32,500 bases of DNA from Chromera velia (GCA_018398765.1 JAHBMJ010000831.1:5508-38007); one strand, 5' to 3'. Counted from the first letter of the stretch, positions 9,875 to 19,835 are shown. Made by a program: numbers and translations. Notes: generated by a model from the sequence alone, not told the origin.

Positions 9875-12104
9875 TCAGCCAGGCATAGGTCCCTCGTATC
9901 TTCCCGGATACTCATCCGAGAGACAGAGCGACTCCTCCACCTGAATCGTCGGGAGGTCGGGGAGCCTGACGAGCATCAGGCTGCACTTGTAGATCAGCGC
10001 ATCGACGCTTCCGGAGTTCCCCCAGATGCCCCCGAACCGGTCCCGCTGTGCATCCCAGAGACACAGAGCGGTCCAGAACCCCAGCAGAATCTGCGTAGAT
10101 AGGCAGGCAGGGGCGGGGGATCGGAAGCAGGGCAGTTCGGAATCCATGGTCTGGAGGGATTCCGTTGTCAGGATCTGCCCAATGGAGGAAACTCCAGATC
10201 TTGTGAGGCAAACGCTCATACACCATCAGGTCTCCCACTGTCTTTTCTCCCCCAAACATAACGGAAAGGATGTCCGGTATCTCCAAATTAGAACGGAGAA
10301 TCGGACCTCTTTGCTTCTTTCTATCAAAGTAGACGGAGCTGTCGTCACGCTCACTCTCACTATCGCTACTGGGAACAGGACCATCGTATTCTATGTCATC
10401 CGCTTCAGCTGCAGCAACAGCAGCAGCAGCTGCATGGGTGTGTGTACCAATGCCGGTTGCCGCAGCAGCTGAACTCGGCACGTTCGTCTGTGAGGGACAT
10501 GAGATCACTCTCAGTGTCTCTCGCTTCCCCTTCTCCCTCTGCTCGTACATCCATCTGACTGCCTGCAAAGCTAGACCACTGAAATCACCCAGCGCCTCCA
10601 TCTGCTTCGCTTTTGCTTCGTTGTATGGCTCCAGGTGGCGGAGGTGTGTGGGGATCTGCATTTGAAACCAACCAAGACGGGAGCTCTTGTAGGTGCCATA
10701 GGAGAATTCTAAACCGGCGCTCTCGAAGATCAGAGGCCGCTCCCCTGTCACCCTGCGCACCCCCTCATAGAGCATCCGGTCGGACCCGAACAACTGGTCG
10801 TGTCTCTCCTCTGGGAGGGGGCGGCCGGTTGGGGTGCCGAAGAAACTGTACAAGTGAAACAATGGCACGGCGACCCACTTGCATGGAAAGTGTCTTTTCT
10901 GTCTGATGAGAGCGGGTGCTTTGTGAATGACTGAGGCGAAGGCAAGAGCTACCTGACGCATTCCATTGTGCATGAGGAGTCTGCTCTTCACCACTCGGCT
11001 GGTGGATCGGAGGAGGCAGAAAGAGGGAAAAGGAAGGAGGGAGCCGAGGAGCTCCATCGGTTCACGCGGCAGGTGCAAGAGGGCACCAGACCCTCCAGGA
11101 ACAGTGAGAGGCGCGAGGGGAAGTAGCCTCGACTGTTCTGGGTTCCACTGGTGCTCTCTGCTGCTCACGTTGTAGATCGCCACTACTCTGAACCCCTCTG
11201 TGACTTTCTCCAGCTCATGGAAGACAGAATTCAACCAACAACACCACGACCCCCCCACCCCCCCAGATTCCCAACGAGGCGCTCCTGACTTTTTGAGATA
11301 CACGGGATTGGCATTCGTTTCTCTGTCCCACCCACCCCATCTCTCTGCCCTCCCAAAAAATCTCTCTCGCTCTCTATCGGCAAGCTTACCCTCCAACTCC
11401 TCGCCACAAAATGAACGCAAATCTGACCCCCCATCTGAACCATCCGCATCATCATCACTTGCCCATGACCCCGTTCTACTCCTGAGGCCCGGGGGTCTCA
11501 TCTGTGCAACGATGTCCTCAAGACGCATCGTCAACCCCAAGAGAATGCGATTATAGTCCTCATCTTTGACCATCGTGGTCCAGTGGGTCTGAACTTGGGC
11601 CCTTCTCCCACGCTTTGACTGAGACTTTGATGGAGAGTCTTGGGCGGGAACAGGGAAGATCAGTTCACCCCCTTTGCACTGACTACCGCAGTCGACTGCA
11701 AGAGTGAGGATGTGGTCTTCTGACTTCTTCGTATCTCGGTGGGAAACGAAAAAGTCCCCCGGACGGTAAACCAACAATTGATAGAAGTCGGCACTAAGAC
11801 GAGAAAATGGGGTCAGTGTTGACTCCACTTGTCTTAGGACCCTGTCAATTCCCGGAAAAGAAACCTCGACATCTTTCGTTTGCAGGCAACGACGAATTTT
11901 CGGGGCCATGACCTCGGTGGAGCCCTTTCCGCAGGTAGCCGCACTGCAGAGCTCTACGAGAGCCTTGATGTCTGTGGGGTTTGAAAGGTCAAAGGTTCTG
12001 TCATTGTGGGAAATTTTGGGCACTTCTGCAGGCGGCACGTGCCCATCTGCCCAAGTGTTTCCAGAGACACTCTCAAGGACAGCTTCCAGTCTCTTGACCG
12101 TCAT
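9875..12104 (-). CDS. 2-oxoglutarate/Fe(II)-dependent oxygenase (prolyl-4-hydroxylase-like fold)
   Basis: The start is the first ATG (12104), 33 nt after an in-frame TAG. Residues about 110-150 read FYQLLVYRPGDFFVSHRDT and then GGELIF: the HxD iron motif (H122, D124) and the Gly-Gly strand of the family. The second half of the jelly roll, HELEKVTEGFRVVAIYN, supplies the distal iron His (H296) and the 2OG-binding Arg (R306). The N-terminal AATCGKGSTEV segment also suits fungal and plant members. These enzymes hydroxylate proteins or small molecules; the substrate here is unknown. About 120 residues, rich in Ser, Asp and Arg, are inserted between the two halves, and an Ala-rich run follows near 10390-10440. 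The 3' end is uncertain. Unspliced, the frame runs to a stop at 9912 (730 residues). With a 133-nt intron (10223-10091, donor GTGTAT, acceptor CGCAG) it ends at 9875 (698 residues) with a more protein-like tail. It is convergent with the PH gene. Confidence 0.8.
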
Positions 12105-12410
12105 TGGGGATACAAGTTGCAACTGCTGTCGCGCCAACTACGGCTAACGCTCGGTCAGCAACGAATTCAAAAGAACTCAAGCAGTTTGTAGAAAATACGC
12201 CTCAACTCTTGAATAACGTCACCGACCTCGGATCACGGAAGAAGAGGTGTGACTCGAGAGAGGCTTTACAGTGGAGCCTGAAAGTTGAGAAAAAAAAGGC
12301 AGAACGGGGACAAGGTGTGATGAAGCTCAGACACCCGTGACCTGTGCATGAAAGACGCTGGAGCTCATGGACGAAAGGAATAGGTACGATCGAGGGGGGC
12401 AATGGTTGGT

Positions 12411-12440
12411 GATCGCTGAATATCGCTGAAGATCGCTGCA
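12411..12440. repeat. Three 10-bp tandem repeats (ATCGCTGA core)
   Basis: GATCGCTGAA, TATCGCTGAA and GATCGCTGCA follow each other without spacing. They lie about 300 bp upstream of the oxygenase start, so a protein-binding array is possible. Confidence 0.75.
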
Positions 12441-12484
12441 GAGTTCAGGAAAACGATGTTCATCCCTCGACCCGTGTCATCCCG

Positions 12485-12528
12485 TGTCAGACATGTGTCA
12501 GACATATGTCAGACGTATGTCAGACATT
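12485..12528. repeat. Four 11-bp tandem repeats (TGTCAGACRTR)
   Basis: TGTCAGACATG, TGTCAGACATA, TGTCAGACGTA and TGTCAGACATT are contiguous. The 8-bp core TGTCAGAC is invariant, while the last three bases vary. Located about 380-425 bp upstream of the oxygenase start codon. Confidence 0.85.
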
Positions 12529-12695
12529 CATGCAGCAGTCATCACATGTGGTCAGCGCGCGGACCAAAAAAATGTGTATGTAATATAGTCCCAGAATGCC
12601 TCTGCAACCCGCGCGCGGCCGCTTTTGCGCAATTAAAGTGCAGGATCTTTACCCCAATAGGGTCCGCGGGGGATCGGGCTCCCCCCCCCTTCCCC

Positions 12696-12698
12696 NNN
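12696..12698. other. Assembly gap (NNN)
   Basis: Three undetermined bases sit inside long C homopolymers. The true length of this tract is unknown. Confidence 0.95.
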
Positions 12699-13099
12699 CC
12701 CCCCCCACCCACAATATCACAATCACCCCAAGAAGGAAGTCTGTCTTCAAGCACAGGCGCGCGCGCGTACATTAACGTTGTGTGTTGGTGTTTTTTTTGT
12801 ATTTTGTTAGATTTTTGTATGAATTTTACAGTCAGATTGTATTTTTTGTACCTTTCATACTCTAGGCTCTTTGGCGCATACATGCAGATATGCATGCAGA
12901 TAAGTATATGCAGACTCTATTAGAGTAATGGACCAAAGTGCATACAGCTTAATGCAGCTCGGCACGACAGCTCATATGGAGGCACTGGCAGGCTCTGCGT
13001 GATGGGTCTTACGAGTGATTAGTCTGGTGAGAAAAAGAAAAGAGGCAAGCTGGTCTTCCTCAGTCTTCCGGCTAGAAACGTGGATGGCACTAGCGATGG

Positions 13100-13440
13100 C
13101 AAAGTCTCAAACTATCTTAAATAATCTTAAACCTAGGCTAAGTAATATAACATGCTAAAAGTTTTCTGTTTTTTTTTGTTGTGCACATGCAGCCTTTATA
13201 AGCTCATTTTTGAATATATTAGACTACTTAATTAGTGTTGTCGATTAACCCTTATGAACTGTTGAACCTAGTTGAACCATACGTAGTACGTTATAGTACG
13301 TACACGTACACTAACATCATATAATTATATAGAATCAAAAATAAAAATGCTCATTGATTTAAACTAATTAAATTTAATCAAAATCAAACAATCGTGGAAA
13401 TAATTAGTACCCCCCTAATACTCCAGTATGTCTTGAAAAG
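13100..13440. other. AT-rich island 2
   Basis: AT-rich, with TACGTA-rich repeats near 13280-13310 and TTAATTAAAT runs. It ends at ACCCCCCTAATACTCC (13409-13424) followed by CTTGAA. A similar motif in reverse orientation marks the border of the island at 20600-20870. No coding frame. Confidence 0.55.
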
Positions 13441-13795
13441 GATTTTTCAAGGCTGGCCGCGGCTGCGGTGCGTACGTGCGGTCTGCGCAGCGCCGTGAAC
13501 AGCCATATACAAAGTACTCATACGATCGATACGCATCTTACGTACCCAGATCGATATCTGAAGACCGAACTGATCTACTTCAATTGGTCGACCCAGTCTT
13601 GTATATCAGTCTGTCAAGCAACCTGGCATCTGAAAGGCTTCCTGAACACCTTCATTAAGGGTAAACAAATAGCGTTAAAGTTTAAAAATTCTTCTTGTTG
13701 GTCTCTTTAAGTTTTGTTTATCTTCTCTTCTCTGCTCTTCTCCTAGCTCTGTACATCTGATAGCTACGAGTGAGGTCATCTTCCAGCTATAGTTG
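13441..13795. other. Left part of older repeat, no gene seen
   Basis: This starts with a GC-rich segment containing GGCTGGCCGCGGCTGCGG (13452-13469), which resembles the hairpin units at 20456-20594. The remainder has no supported coding frame and leads into the decayed coding remnant. Confidence 0.4.
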
Positions 13796-14186
13796 CTGCA
13801 GGCTGTAAAGGCAGTGGTATAGCTCTACGATAAAGCCACTGTTATATATGACAAGCTTAAGGATAAAGTGGGGATCACCTCGCCTTCGTTGATTAGAGAG
13901 TTCAATCCGGAGTCGGCAGAGGACAGAGCATTGGTGGGAGTTGACCGAGCAACAGTGAGGGCTATTGCTTCGTAGTTTGCCAAACTTGTACCAAAGCCAG
14001 ACCCCTCCCCTCCTGCCTGCCCCTCTACTGCTACAAACAAGCAGAAGAAAACACCTTCCAGTAGCAAAAAACAGCAGCAGCAACAAAACATCAAAAGGTC
14101 ACCACGTCAGAGACCCGCATCTTCATTCTTCAAACCCATCCGGCTGGAAGACAAATATTCCCATATCAGAGATGAGTTCTATCATA
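13796..14186 (+). pseudogene. Decayed coding remnant of an older element, cut by the Gypsy insertion
   Basis: One frame stays open for about 130 codons except for two TAG codons (13819-13821 and 13975-13977). It reads YDKATVIYDKLKDKVGI, then REFNPESAEDRALVGV, then a Pro-rich, poly-Gln and Lys-rich stretch, and KYSHIRDEFYH up to the retroelement border. Composition is protein-like and unlike the surrounding AT-rich DNA. I do not recognise the family. The frame ends exactly where the 5' LTR starts, so the insertion probably interrupted it. Confidence 0.5.
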
Positions 14187-14517
14187 TGTGAGGCTAAATG
14201 TGAGGGGCGTGCCCGGGGCTGAGACGTTGGGCTGTATATGTGGCGGCGTGAGAGGTACTGCCGGGGCGTGAGCGCGTATAGTATAGGTACCGGGACCAGC
14301 TCGGAGACGGCTTGCCGCTGGGCCACGAGCGTGCGTGATCATATCGATTTTAGTGAAGGCTGCTATGGGACGAGGCCAAATAAATGTAGTTAATGGTTTG
14401 AGCAGCCTGGTGCATGAAGTGATTAACAGACTGTTTGACTGGCTAGATTGAACACTGACGCTTCTAGGTCAGACGTACCTTCGGACCACCATATAGTATT
14501 GTATTGTTCATCTTATA
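14187..14517 (+). repeat. 5' LTR
   Basis: The segment 14199-14517 aligns without gaps to 20093-20411 (319 bp, 18 mismatches). A further 12 bp on the left, beginning with a second TGTGAGG, are unmatched; the TCATA duplication places the true border at 14187. A TATAGTATA sequence near 14277 could be the promoter, and AATAAA at 14379-14384 a polyadenylation signal. The usual CA end is not seen; the LTR ends TTATA. Confidence 0.88.
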
Positions 14518-14519
14518 GT

Positions 14520-14534
14520 TGGCAGTCAGAGCCT
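14520..14534 (+). promoter_or_regulatory. Candidate primer-binding site
   Basis: TGGCAGTCAGAGCC starts two bases after the 5' LTR, with the TGG expected to pair to a tRNA CCA end. It partly resembles the initiator-Met site of many plant elements (TGG..TCAGAGC). The tRNA was not identified. Confidence 0.5.
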
Positions 14535-14782
14535 CTTTCCAGCCTCAGATAAGGGTGGAGAGAAAAGTTTCCAAGTGTCACTTCAGACTGAGAATTGTGC
14601 TCCCTTCCTTTGGCTTGATACGCTGATGGAAAGTGCGCAGAATGTTGGGGCTCCGGGCATTCCAGAAGTGTTTGGGGCCCTTGAAACTGTTTACATTGTC
14701 CAATTCGATGCGCATCGTTCAGGAAACGCAGGCCTTGCAGGGTCAACAATTAACTTTACAGGGACAGGCTTTGGAGGCATAA

Positions 14783-15715
14783 AGACAGGCTATTCAAACT
14801 GTCCAATCAGGCCTTTCTTTATCGTCCCAGGTTTCCCCTCCGATCCTTCAGAGCTCGCCTGCTGGTGTAAGCACTGATACTGGTCCCGGTCACTGCGCGA
14901 GCAAGGTTGTGGAGCTTCCCGCCAAGCTGGTGTTCTCTGGTAAGAAGGAGGAGCTTCAGAGATGGCTGAAGGACATAGAAGACTTCTTTGAGCTGAACAA
15001 GGTAAGGGAATCAAAGAAAATAAAGATGGCGAAAGGCCGGCTACCGGCCTATTTGAAGGAATGGTATGAGAAGTTCGAGGAGGAGCATGGAGCGCTAGAT
15101 GGAGTATTCTCGAACTGGGAGTCGCTGAAGACTAAACTCATGGAGAGACTGAAGGTGACCATGGAGAGGAGTATCACTCGGGCAAAGCTTCAGACACTTT
15201 GCTGCACTGAAGCCTTAGGGGTGGAGAAGTACAACGAGGCCTTCTCTCAGTTGGTGGGCCAGCTTCCCCACCTATGGGAGGAAGACGTTGTCGAGGACTA
15301 CATTAAAGGACTGCCGAACTCCATCGCCCTCGACGTTGCGAAGGCGAAAATACACACACTGTTAGAGACACAGAAGGAGGCAGCCGAGATCGAAGCCTTC
15401 TTCTCCTTCCGAGCGAAAGGTGGCGGACACCGAGATTTCCGTCTGCGCGTTCCCGAGAGTGGAGGGGTGAGCGGTCAACATAACCAGCCGCTTGTCCCTG
15501 AGGAAGGGCCTGTCCCCATGGATTTGTGTGGAGTCCGTTCGCTCCCACCACCACTCACGCTGGACGAGAGAACCCGTTACATCCGGAAAGGACGGTGCTT
15601 CCGTTGCCGCCTGTTTGGTCATAGTGCCAACAGATGCCCAGGGCCACAGGGCTGGGCAAATTATGGCAACTCCTGTGCAGACTCGTGGAGATGGGGGCAA
15701 GGAGGAGAATTTTAA
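14783..15715 (+). pseudogene. gag: gag: nucleocapsid-type polyprotein
   Basis: The frame is open from 14783 to TAA 15713-15715, but its first ATG is at 15026, inside the conserved part (KLVFSGKKEELQRWLKDI starts upstream of it). Start or leader loss is therefore likely. Gag packages element RNA into cytoplasmic particles. The capsid-like part is helical and charged (RWLKDIEDFFELNK). A zinc knuckle CX2CX4HX4C is complete at 15596-15637 (CFRC, then GH, then C). The pol frame is +1 relative to gag and overlaps it from about 15492, so expression of pol would need a frameshift, or an indel has separated them. Confidence 0.85.
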
Positions 15716-16412
15716 AAGGCAGTGGGCACGCGGTGGTAATCCCCAGCAGGGTTCCTCCTTCCAGGCGCAGTGGAGGGGGGGACACAGAGACTCAGGCCCT
15801 CAGGGCAGAGGGCGTGGTAGTCATGGAAAGCGTAGAGGTGGCCGTGATGGTGGACGATCTAGAGTCCGGACGATCTACGAAGGCTATGAAGAGGGAGAAG
15901 TGCCCCCAACACGTGGTCAGTGTGGTCAGTGCACAGAAATGTATGGGGATCCCCAAGAGTTTGACATTCCCATCGAACACATAAACACGTGTGACACAGA
16001 GTCAAATTCTGCTCTCGATTTGTTCTCTGATTTGGACTTTCGTCCAGGGTTGTTTGTATACTCTAGCCGAGTGGCGGGTATGCCTGTCAGAGTTTTGGTT
16101 GACTTTGGAGTGGATGATATTTATCTAGATCGCAGATTTACCCATGCCCACTGCATCCATGTGTGCAGATTAAGACGACCAACTCCGGTACATGGGGCGC
16201 TGAAAGCTTCGAAGAAGGCGATCAAAACGCGAATGGTTCAGGAGTGTGCGCCCTCTGTGCCGGTCAGCATCTAAGGGTACCAAGAGACAGTAGGTGTCAT
16301 GCTGGCCGACCTGGAGGAATATAATTTAATTTTGGGAACAAAGTGGGGGCGTGAGTATAAGCCAGAGTTACAGTGGTCGTCTCAAAGTCTGCGTTTTTAG
16401 TTCAAGGGGAAA
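15716..16412 (+). pseudogene. pol: pol, protease segment (degenerate retropepsin)
   Basis: This segment continues the +1 frame after gag. A Gly/Arg-rich basic stretch (15750-15880) leads to a retropepsin-like core: VRVLVDFGVDD at about 16089-16121, where aspartic proteases have D-S/T-G. The catalytic Asp (16101-16103) is kept but the next residue is Phe, and that change alone should disable it. Two in-frame stops follow, TAA 16272-16274 and TAG 16398-16400. Between them LADLEEYNLILGTKW matches the region that follows the protease in Gypsy elements. Retropepsin normally cleaves Gag and Pol. Confidence 0.7.
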
Positions 16413-18155
16413 TTGATTTACTGGGTGCCTGATGCAGAGCTTAAAGAGGAGGAGGAATTTTTAGATTGTCCCCCTCTTCTCTCTTCTGTGCAGGCACGCC
16501 GAGCAAACCGGAAGGGGGCGGTCTGCCACATTCTGCGGTTGGAGACAAGATCCTCTCCCGGTGAGTTCGGTGCATGTCGGGTTCAAGGGCTTCATGAAAT
16601 ACATGGGGGGGAAAAGAATGTGGAGATGACGGAAAAAAGAAAGGAGGGTAGTGAGACAGTGAATGATTTTCTTTCTTCGCTCCCGGCTGACCATTCTGTT
16701 TTCTCTTCATCTGATTTGAGTGAGGTACGTAAGTTTCTTCAAAAACCGTCCATGCCTGTCGACGTGAAAAGAATTGTGGTAGAGAATGCAACTCTCTTTC
16801 TTGACTCTCTTTCAGGATTACCTCCATCTCGGGGCGAGGGGCTGGATTTCAAGATCGATTTGGAACCTGGCCACCCACCCCCAGCTCGCCCACCTTACTA
16901 TCTTTCTCTTGGTGAGTTGAATGAGCTGAGAAAGCAAGTGGATACATATTTGAAACAGGGATTCATTCGCCTATCATGCTCTCCGTATACAGCTCCAGTG
17001 TTGTTTGTACAGAAGAAAGACGGAAGTATGAGGATATGTTGTGATTACACAGGACTAAACAGAATTACAATCAAAGATAAACACCCACTCCCTCACCCAC
17101 AAGACCTCATTAATTGGCTGTATGAGGCCAAATTCTTTACTGCACTTGATCTTAGACAGTACTACCATCAAATGAGAGTAAGAGAAGGAGACATCCAGAA
17201 AACAGCATTCATGATATGGTATGGAAATTTTAAGTGGTTGGTTGTCTCTTTTGGGTTGACAAACGCTCCACCAGCAGCAATGAAACTCATTCAGTATGTA
17301 TTGCATGAGTGTTTGGATCAATACGTGTCGGTTTTCATTAACGATATTTTGATTTATTCGCGGACAAGAGAAGAGCATGTAAGGCATGTGTCTCGGGTTT
17401 TGTTTTTGTTGAGACAAGCAAAATTGTTCGCGAAGCTTTCGAAATGTCATTTTTTTCAAAGAGAGGTTATTTTTCTTGGATTGAAGATTTCAGAAAAGGG
17501 AGTGAGGCCAGAGAGAAGTAAAATAGAGGAAATTGAGAACTGGCCTGTACAGTAACCAAAGAGCACGAGTGAATTACATTCTTTTCTTGGCTTGGCATCG
17601 TGGGTGAGAAGATTTATTTTCGAGTTCAGTAAGAAGGCTGCTCCGATGTATCGCTTGCTGAAAAAGAAGGTGAAGTTTGAATGGAAAAAAGAGTAGCAAG
17701 CAAGCTTTGAGACAGTGAAGGAAGCCGTGAAAAAAGTGACGGAATTGTTTGTTCCTGAGCCCACCCACCTGTTTGAGGTCTTTGCAGATGCCTGTGAAAA
17801 GACTTCAACGCTTGCAGCGGTGTTGATGCAGAAGGACCCACAGGTCGGAATTCTGTGTCCGTATGCCTTTGCGTCAAGAACGATGAGCCCCGCAGAGAAG
17901 AACTACCATATTAAAGAGAAAGAATTTTTGGCCTGTGTGTTTGCTGTAAAGATTTGGCGTCCGTATGTCTTTTGCATTAGTCAAGTGTGGAACGATCATG
18001 AATCTTTGAAAACGATCACGTCGACTGCTGATCGGATACAAATGTTTCCACACATGCGTCGTTGGGTGATGTTGTTTGATCAGATTGGAATCGTTCCTTG
18101 CTATATGCCCGGATCGAAAAATTGGGTGGTGGATGCATTGAGTAGAAAGCCAGTG
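16413..18155 (+). pseudogene. pol: pol, reverse transcriptase and RNase H
   Basis: RT motifs are in order: LRKQVDTYLKQGFIR, PVLFVQKKDGSMRICCDY, ALDLRQYYHQ (catalytic Asp 17148-17150), SFGLTNAPPA, and VFINDILIYS (17331-17360), where the usual two Asp of the active site read Asn-Asp (Asn 17340-17342). RNase H follows: FEVFADACEKT, then FASRTMSPAEKNYHIKEKEFLA, and DALSRKP. In-frame TAA 17553-17555 lies in the RT-RNase H connection and TAG 17694-17696 just before RNase H. RT copies element RNA and RNase H removes it. The first of the two paired metal-binding Asp is lost, so this copy should be inactive. Confidence 0.88.
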
Positions 18156-18263
18156 AGAGAGACAGAGGCAAACAGAGAGACAGAGGAGAAGAGAGAGACA
18201 GAGGCAAACAGAGAGACAGAGGAGAATAGAGAAACAGAGAAGAAAAGAAAGACAGAGGAGGAA
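18156..18263 (+). repeat. Six 18-bp tandem repeats encoding an acidic/basic linker
   Basis: Six 18-bp units based on AGAGAGACAGAGGMRAAV encode the six-residue unit RETE(A/E)(N/K), repeated in frame between RNase H and integrase. Later units are more diverged, and a run of Glu codons follows to about 18310. The encoded stretch is highly charged and probably a helical or coiled-coil spacer. Confidence 0.85.
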
Positions 18264-19835
18264 AGAGAAAATGTTGAGGAAAAGAATGAAGAAGAAGAAG
18301 AAGAAAACAGAGAGAAAAGAATTCTGGCGAGAATAGAAATGAGAGTGGACGTGGATGAAGAGTTCCTTAGAGAGATAAAGAGAGGATACAAGAAGGAAAC
18401 ATTCTTTCAAGAACTGTGTGAGGTGCTTAGGCATCCAGAAGAGCCGGTGCCTCGACACTTGAGAATAAGAATTCAATCATTCACTTTCATGGATGGCCTC
18501 CTGTATTTCAAAAATCGTCTGGCCATCCCTACTGATATATTGCAGAGACAGATCATCTCAGAGCACCACGACACCATGTTGGGTGGACACCTAGGGCCAG
18601 AGAAGACTTTCTTGAAGGTGAACAGCAAGTTTTACTGGCCTAACATGTACCGCTCAGTGAAAAAATATGTGGCCTGCTGTGATGTATGTCAGAGAGCAAA
18701 ACATTCAATACAGAAAAAACCAGGTTTGCTGAATCCGCTGCCCATCCTTGAATTTGCATATGAGAGTCTTTCTCTCGACTTCCTGTTTGGTCTGCCGAGG
18801 ACATTGTATTGGGGAAAGATTGTGGATGGAATTCTGTCTGTGGTTGACCGTCTATCAAAAGATGCATTCTTCCTTCCAGTGTGGGAGGAGATCACAGGAG
18901 AAGAAACTGCGTTTGTTGTGTTTGAAAGAGTGGTATGTTCTATCGGCATGTTTCGGTCGCTCGTCTCTGATCATGATCCTTACTTTATTTCTGCCTTCTG
19001 GCAAGAGTTACAGAAGCTATGGAATTCAAAAATGAAAATGAGTTCCTCTCGACACCCACAGACAGACGGACAGACAGAGAGAGACAATAGGACGATCAGG
19101 GAGATGTTGCGATGTTTCGTAATGGACCATCAGGAAGATTGGGCCGAGGCTTTGCCTGCATATAATTTTGCTTACAGAGACAGTGTTTATCCTATAACTG
19201 GTCTCTCACCTTACAGATTTACGCATGGGTTTGATCCAATTCGTCTGCCTGCAGTGCCGGTCAGGGGAAGCTCACTGTCGCCTTCTGCAGCGGACTTCGT
19301 CGCAAGGCACAAGGCAGAGATCGCCCAGGCGAAGGAATTGTTGGAGCAGGCTAGAGAAACAGCAGCCCGCTATTTTGATCGACACCGCAGAGAATTGGAG
19401 GTTGGTCCTGGAGATTGGGTTTTGGTGCACAGAGAGTTCTTTGAACAAGAAAAGAGACCGGAAGGACAAAAAAAAAAGTTGGAGCCAATTTGGTTTGGTC
19501 CTTTTGAGGTAGAGAGAATGGTGACAAGAGGAGCGTATAAGCTTATCTTCCCGGCAGGTGTGCGCATTCACCCTGTAGTGAATGTAAGCTATTTGAAGAA
19601 GTATGTTAGAGAGCCGGGAGATCTTCTACCTGCAGTCAGACTCCCTAGATTTGAAGGACCGGAATATGAAGTGGAGGAGATATTTGAATAGAAAAAAATC
19701 GGTGGAAAGTCGCATTATTTGGTGAGATGGAAGGGATTCAAAAAGGAAGATGCATCATGGGAACCGGCAGAAAATCTTTCACGCGCAAAAGAAGCAATTG
19801 CCGACTTCAAGAGAAGAAGAATACAAAGGAAGTGA
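18264..19835 (+). pseudogene. pol: pol, integrase with interrupted chromodomain
   Basis: The HHCC zinc domain is present (EHHDTMLGGHLG, then CCDVCQ). The catalytic triad is intact: Asp 18777-18779 (SLDFLFG), Asp 18969-18971 (SDHDPYF) and Glu 19077-19079 (QTERDN). A GPFEVERM segment typical of the C-terminal domain follows. The chromodomain begins EYEVEEIF, is cut by TAG at 19689-19691, and resumes as HYLVRWKGF, ASWEPAENL, with the natural end a TGA at 19833-19835. Integrase inserts the cDNA; chromodomains bind methylated histone H3 and direct insertion to heterochromatin. Of the pol modules this is the best preserved. Confidence 0.9.

Larger units (their letters stand above)
12105..13099. other. 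Intergenic stretch upstream of the oxygenase gene
   Basis: No gene is supported. It probably holds the promoter of the minus-strand oxygenase, two short tandem-repeat arrays (12411-12440 and 12485-12528), poly-C runs around the assembly gap, and a CGCGCG run near 12760. Confidence 0.5.

Noticed and set aside
12485-12528. CRISPR-like array
   Set aside because: The units are only 11 bp and contiguous, with no spacers, in a eukaryotic context.
14575-14877. Frame between the primer-binding site and gag as a separate protein
   Set aside because: It has no motif, is in a different frame from gag, starts with a non-ATG codon and overlaps the likely untranslated leader.
15492-19835. Alternative genetic code with TAA/TAG as Gln
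   Set aside because: The active-site changes and transition-only LTR differences favour mutation. Nearby host genes end at TAG (ACT, PH) or TGA at positions that fit their families, although the TAG cases alone cannot exclude it.
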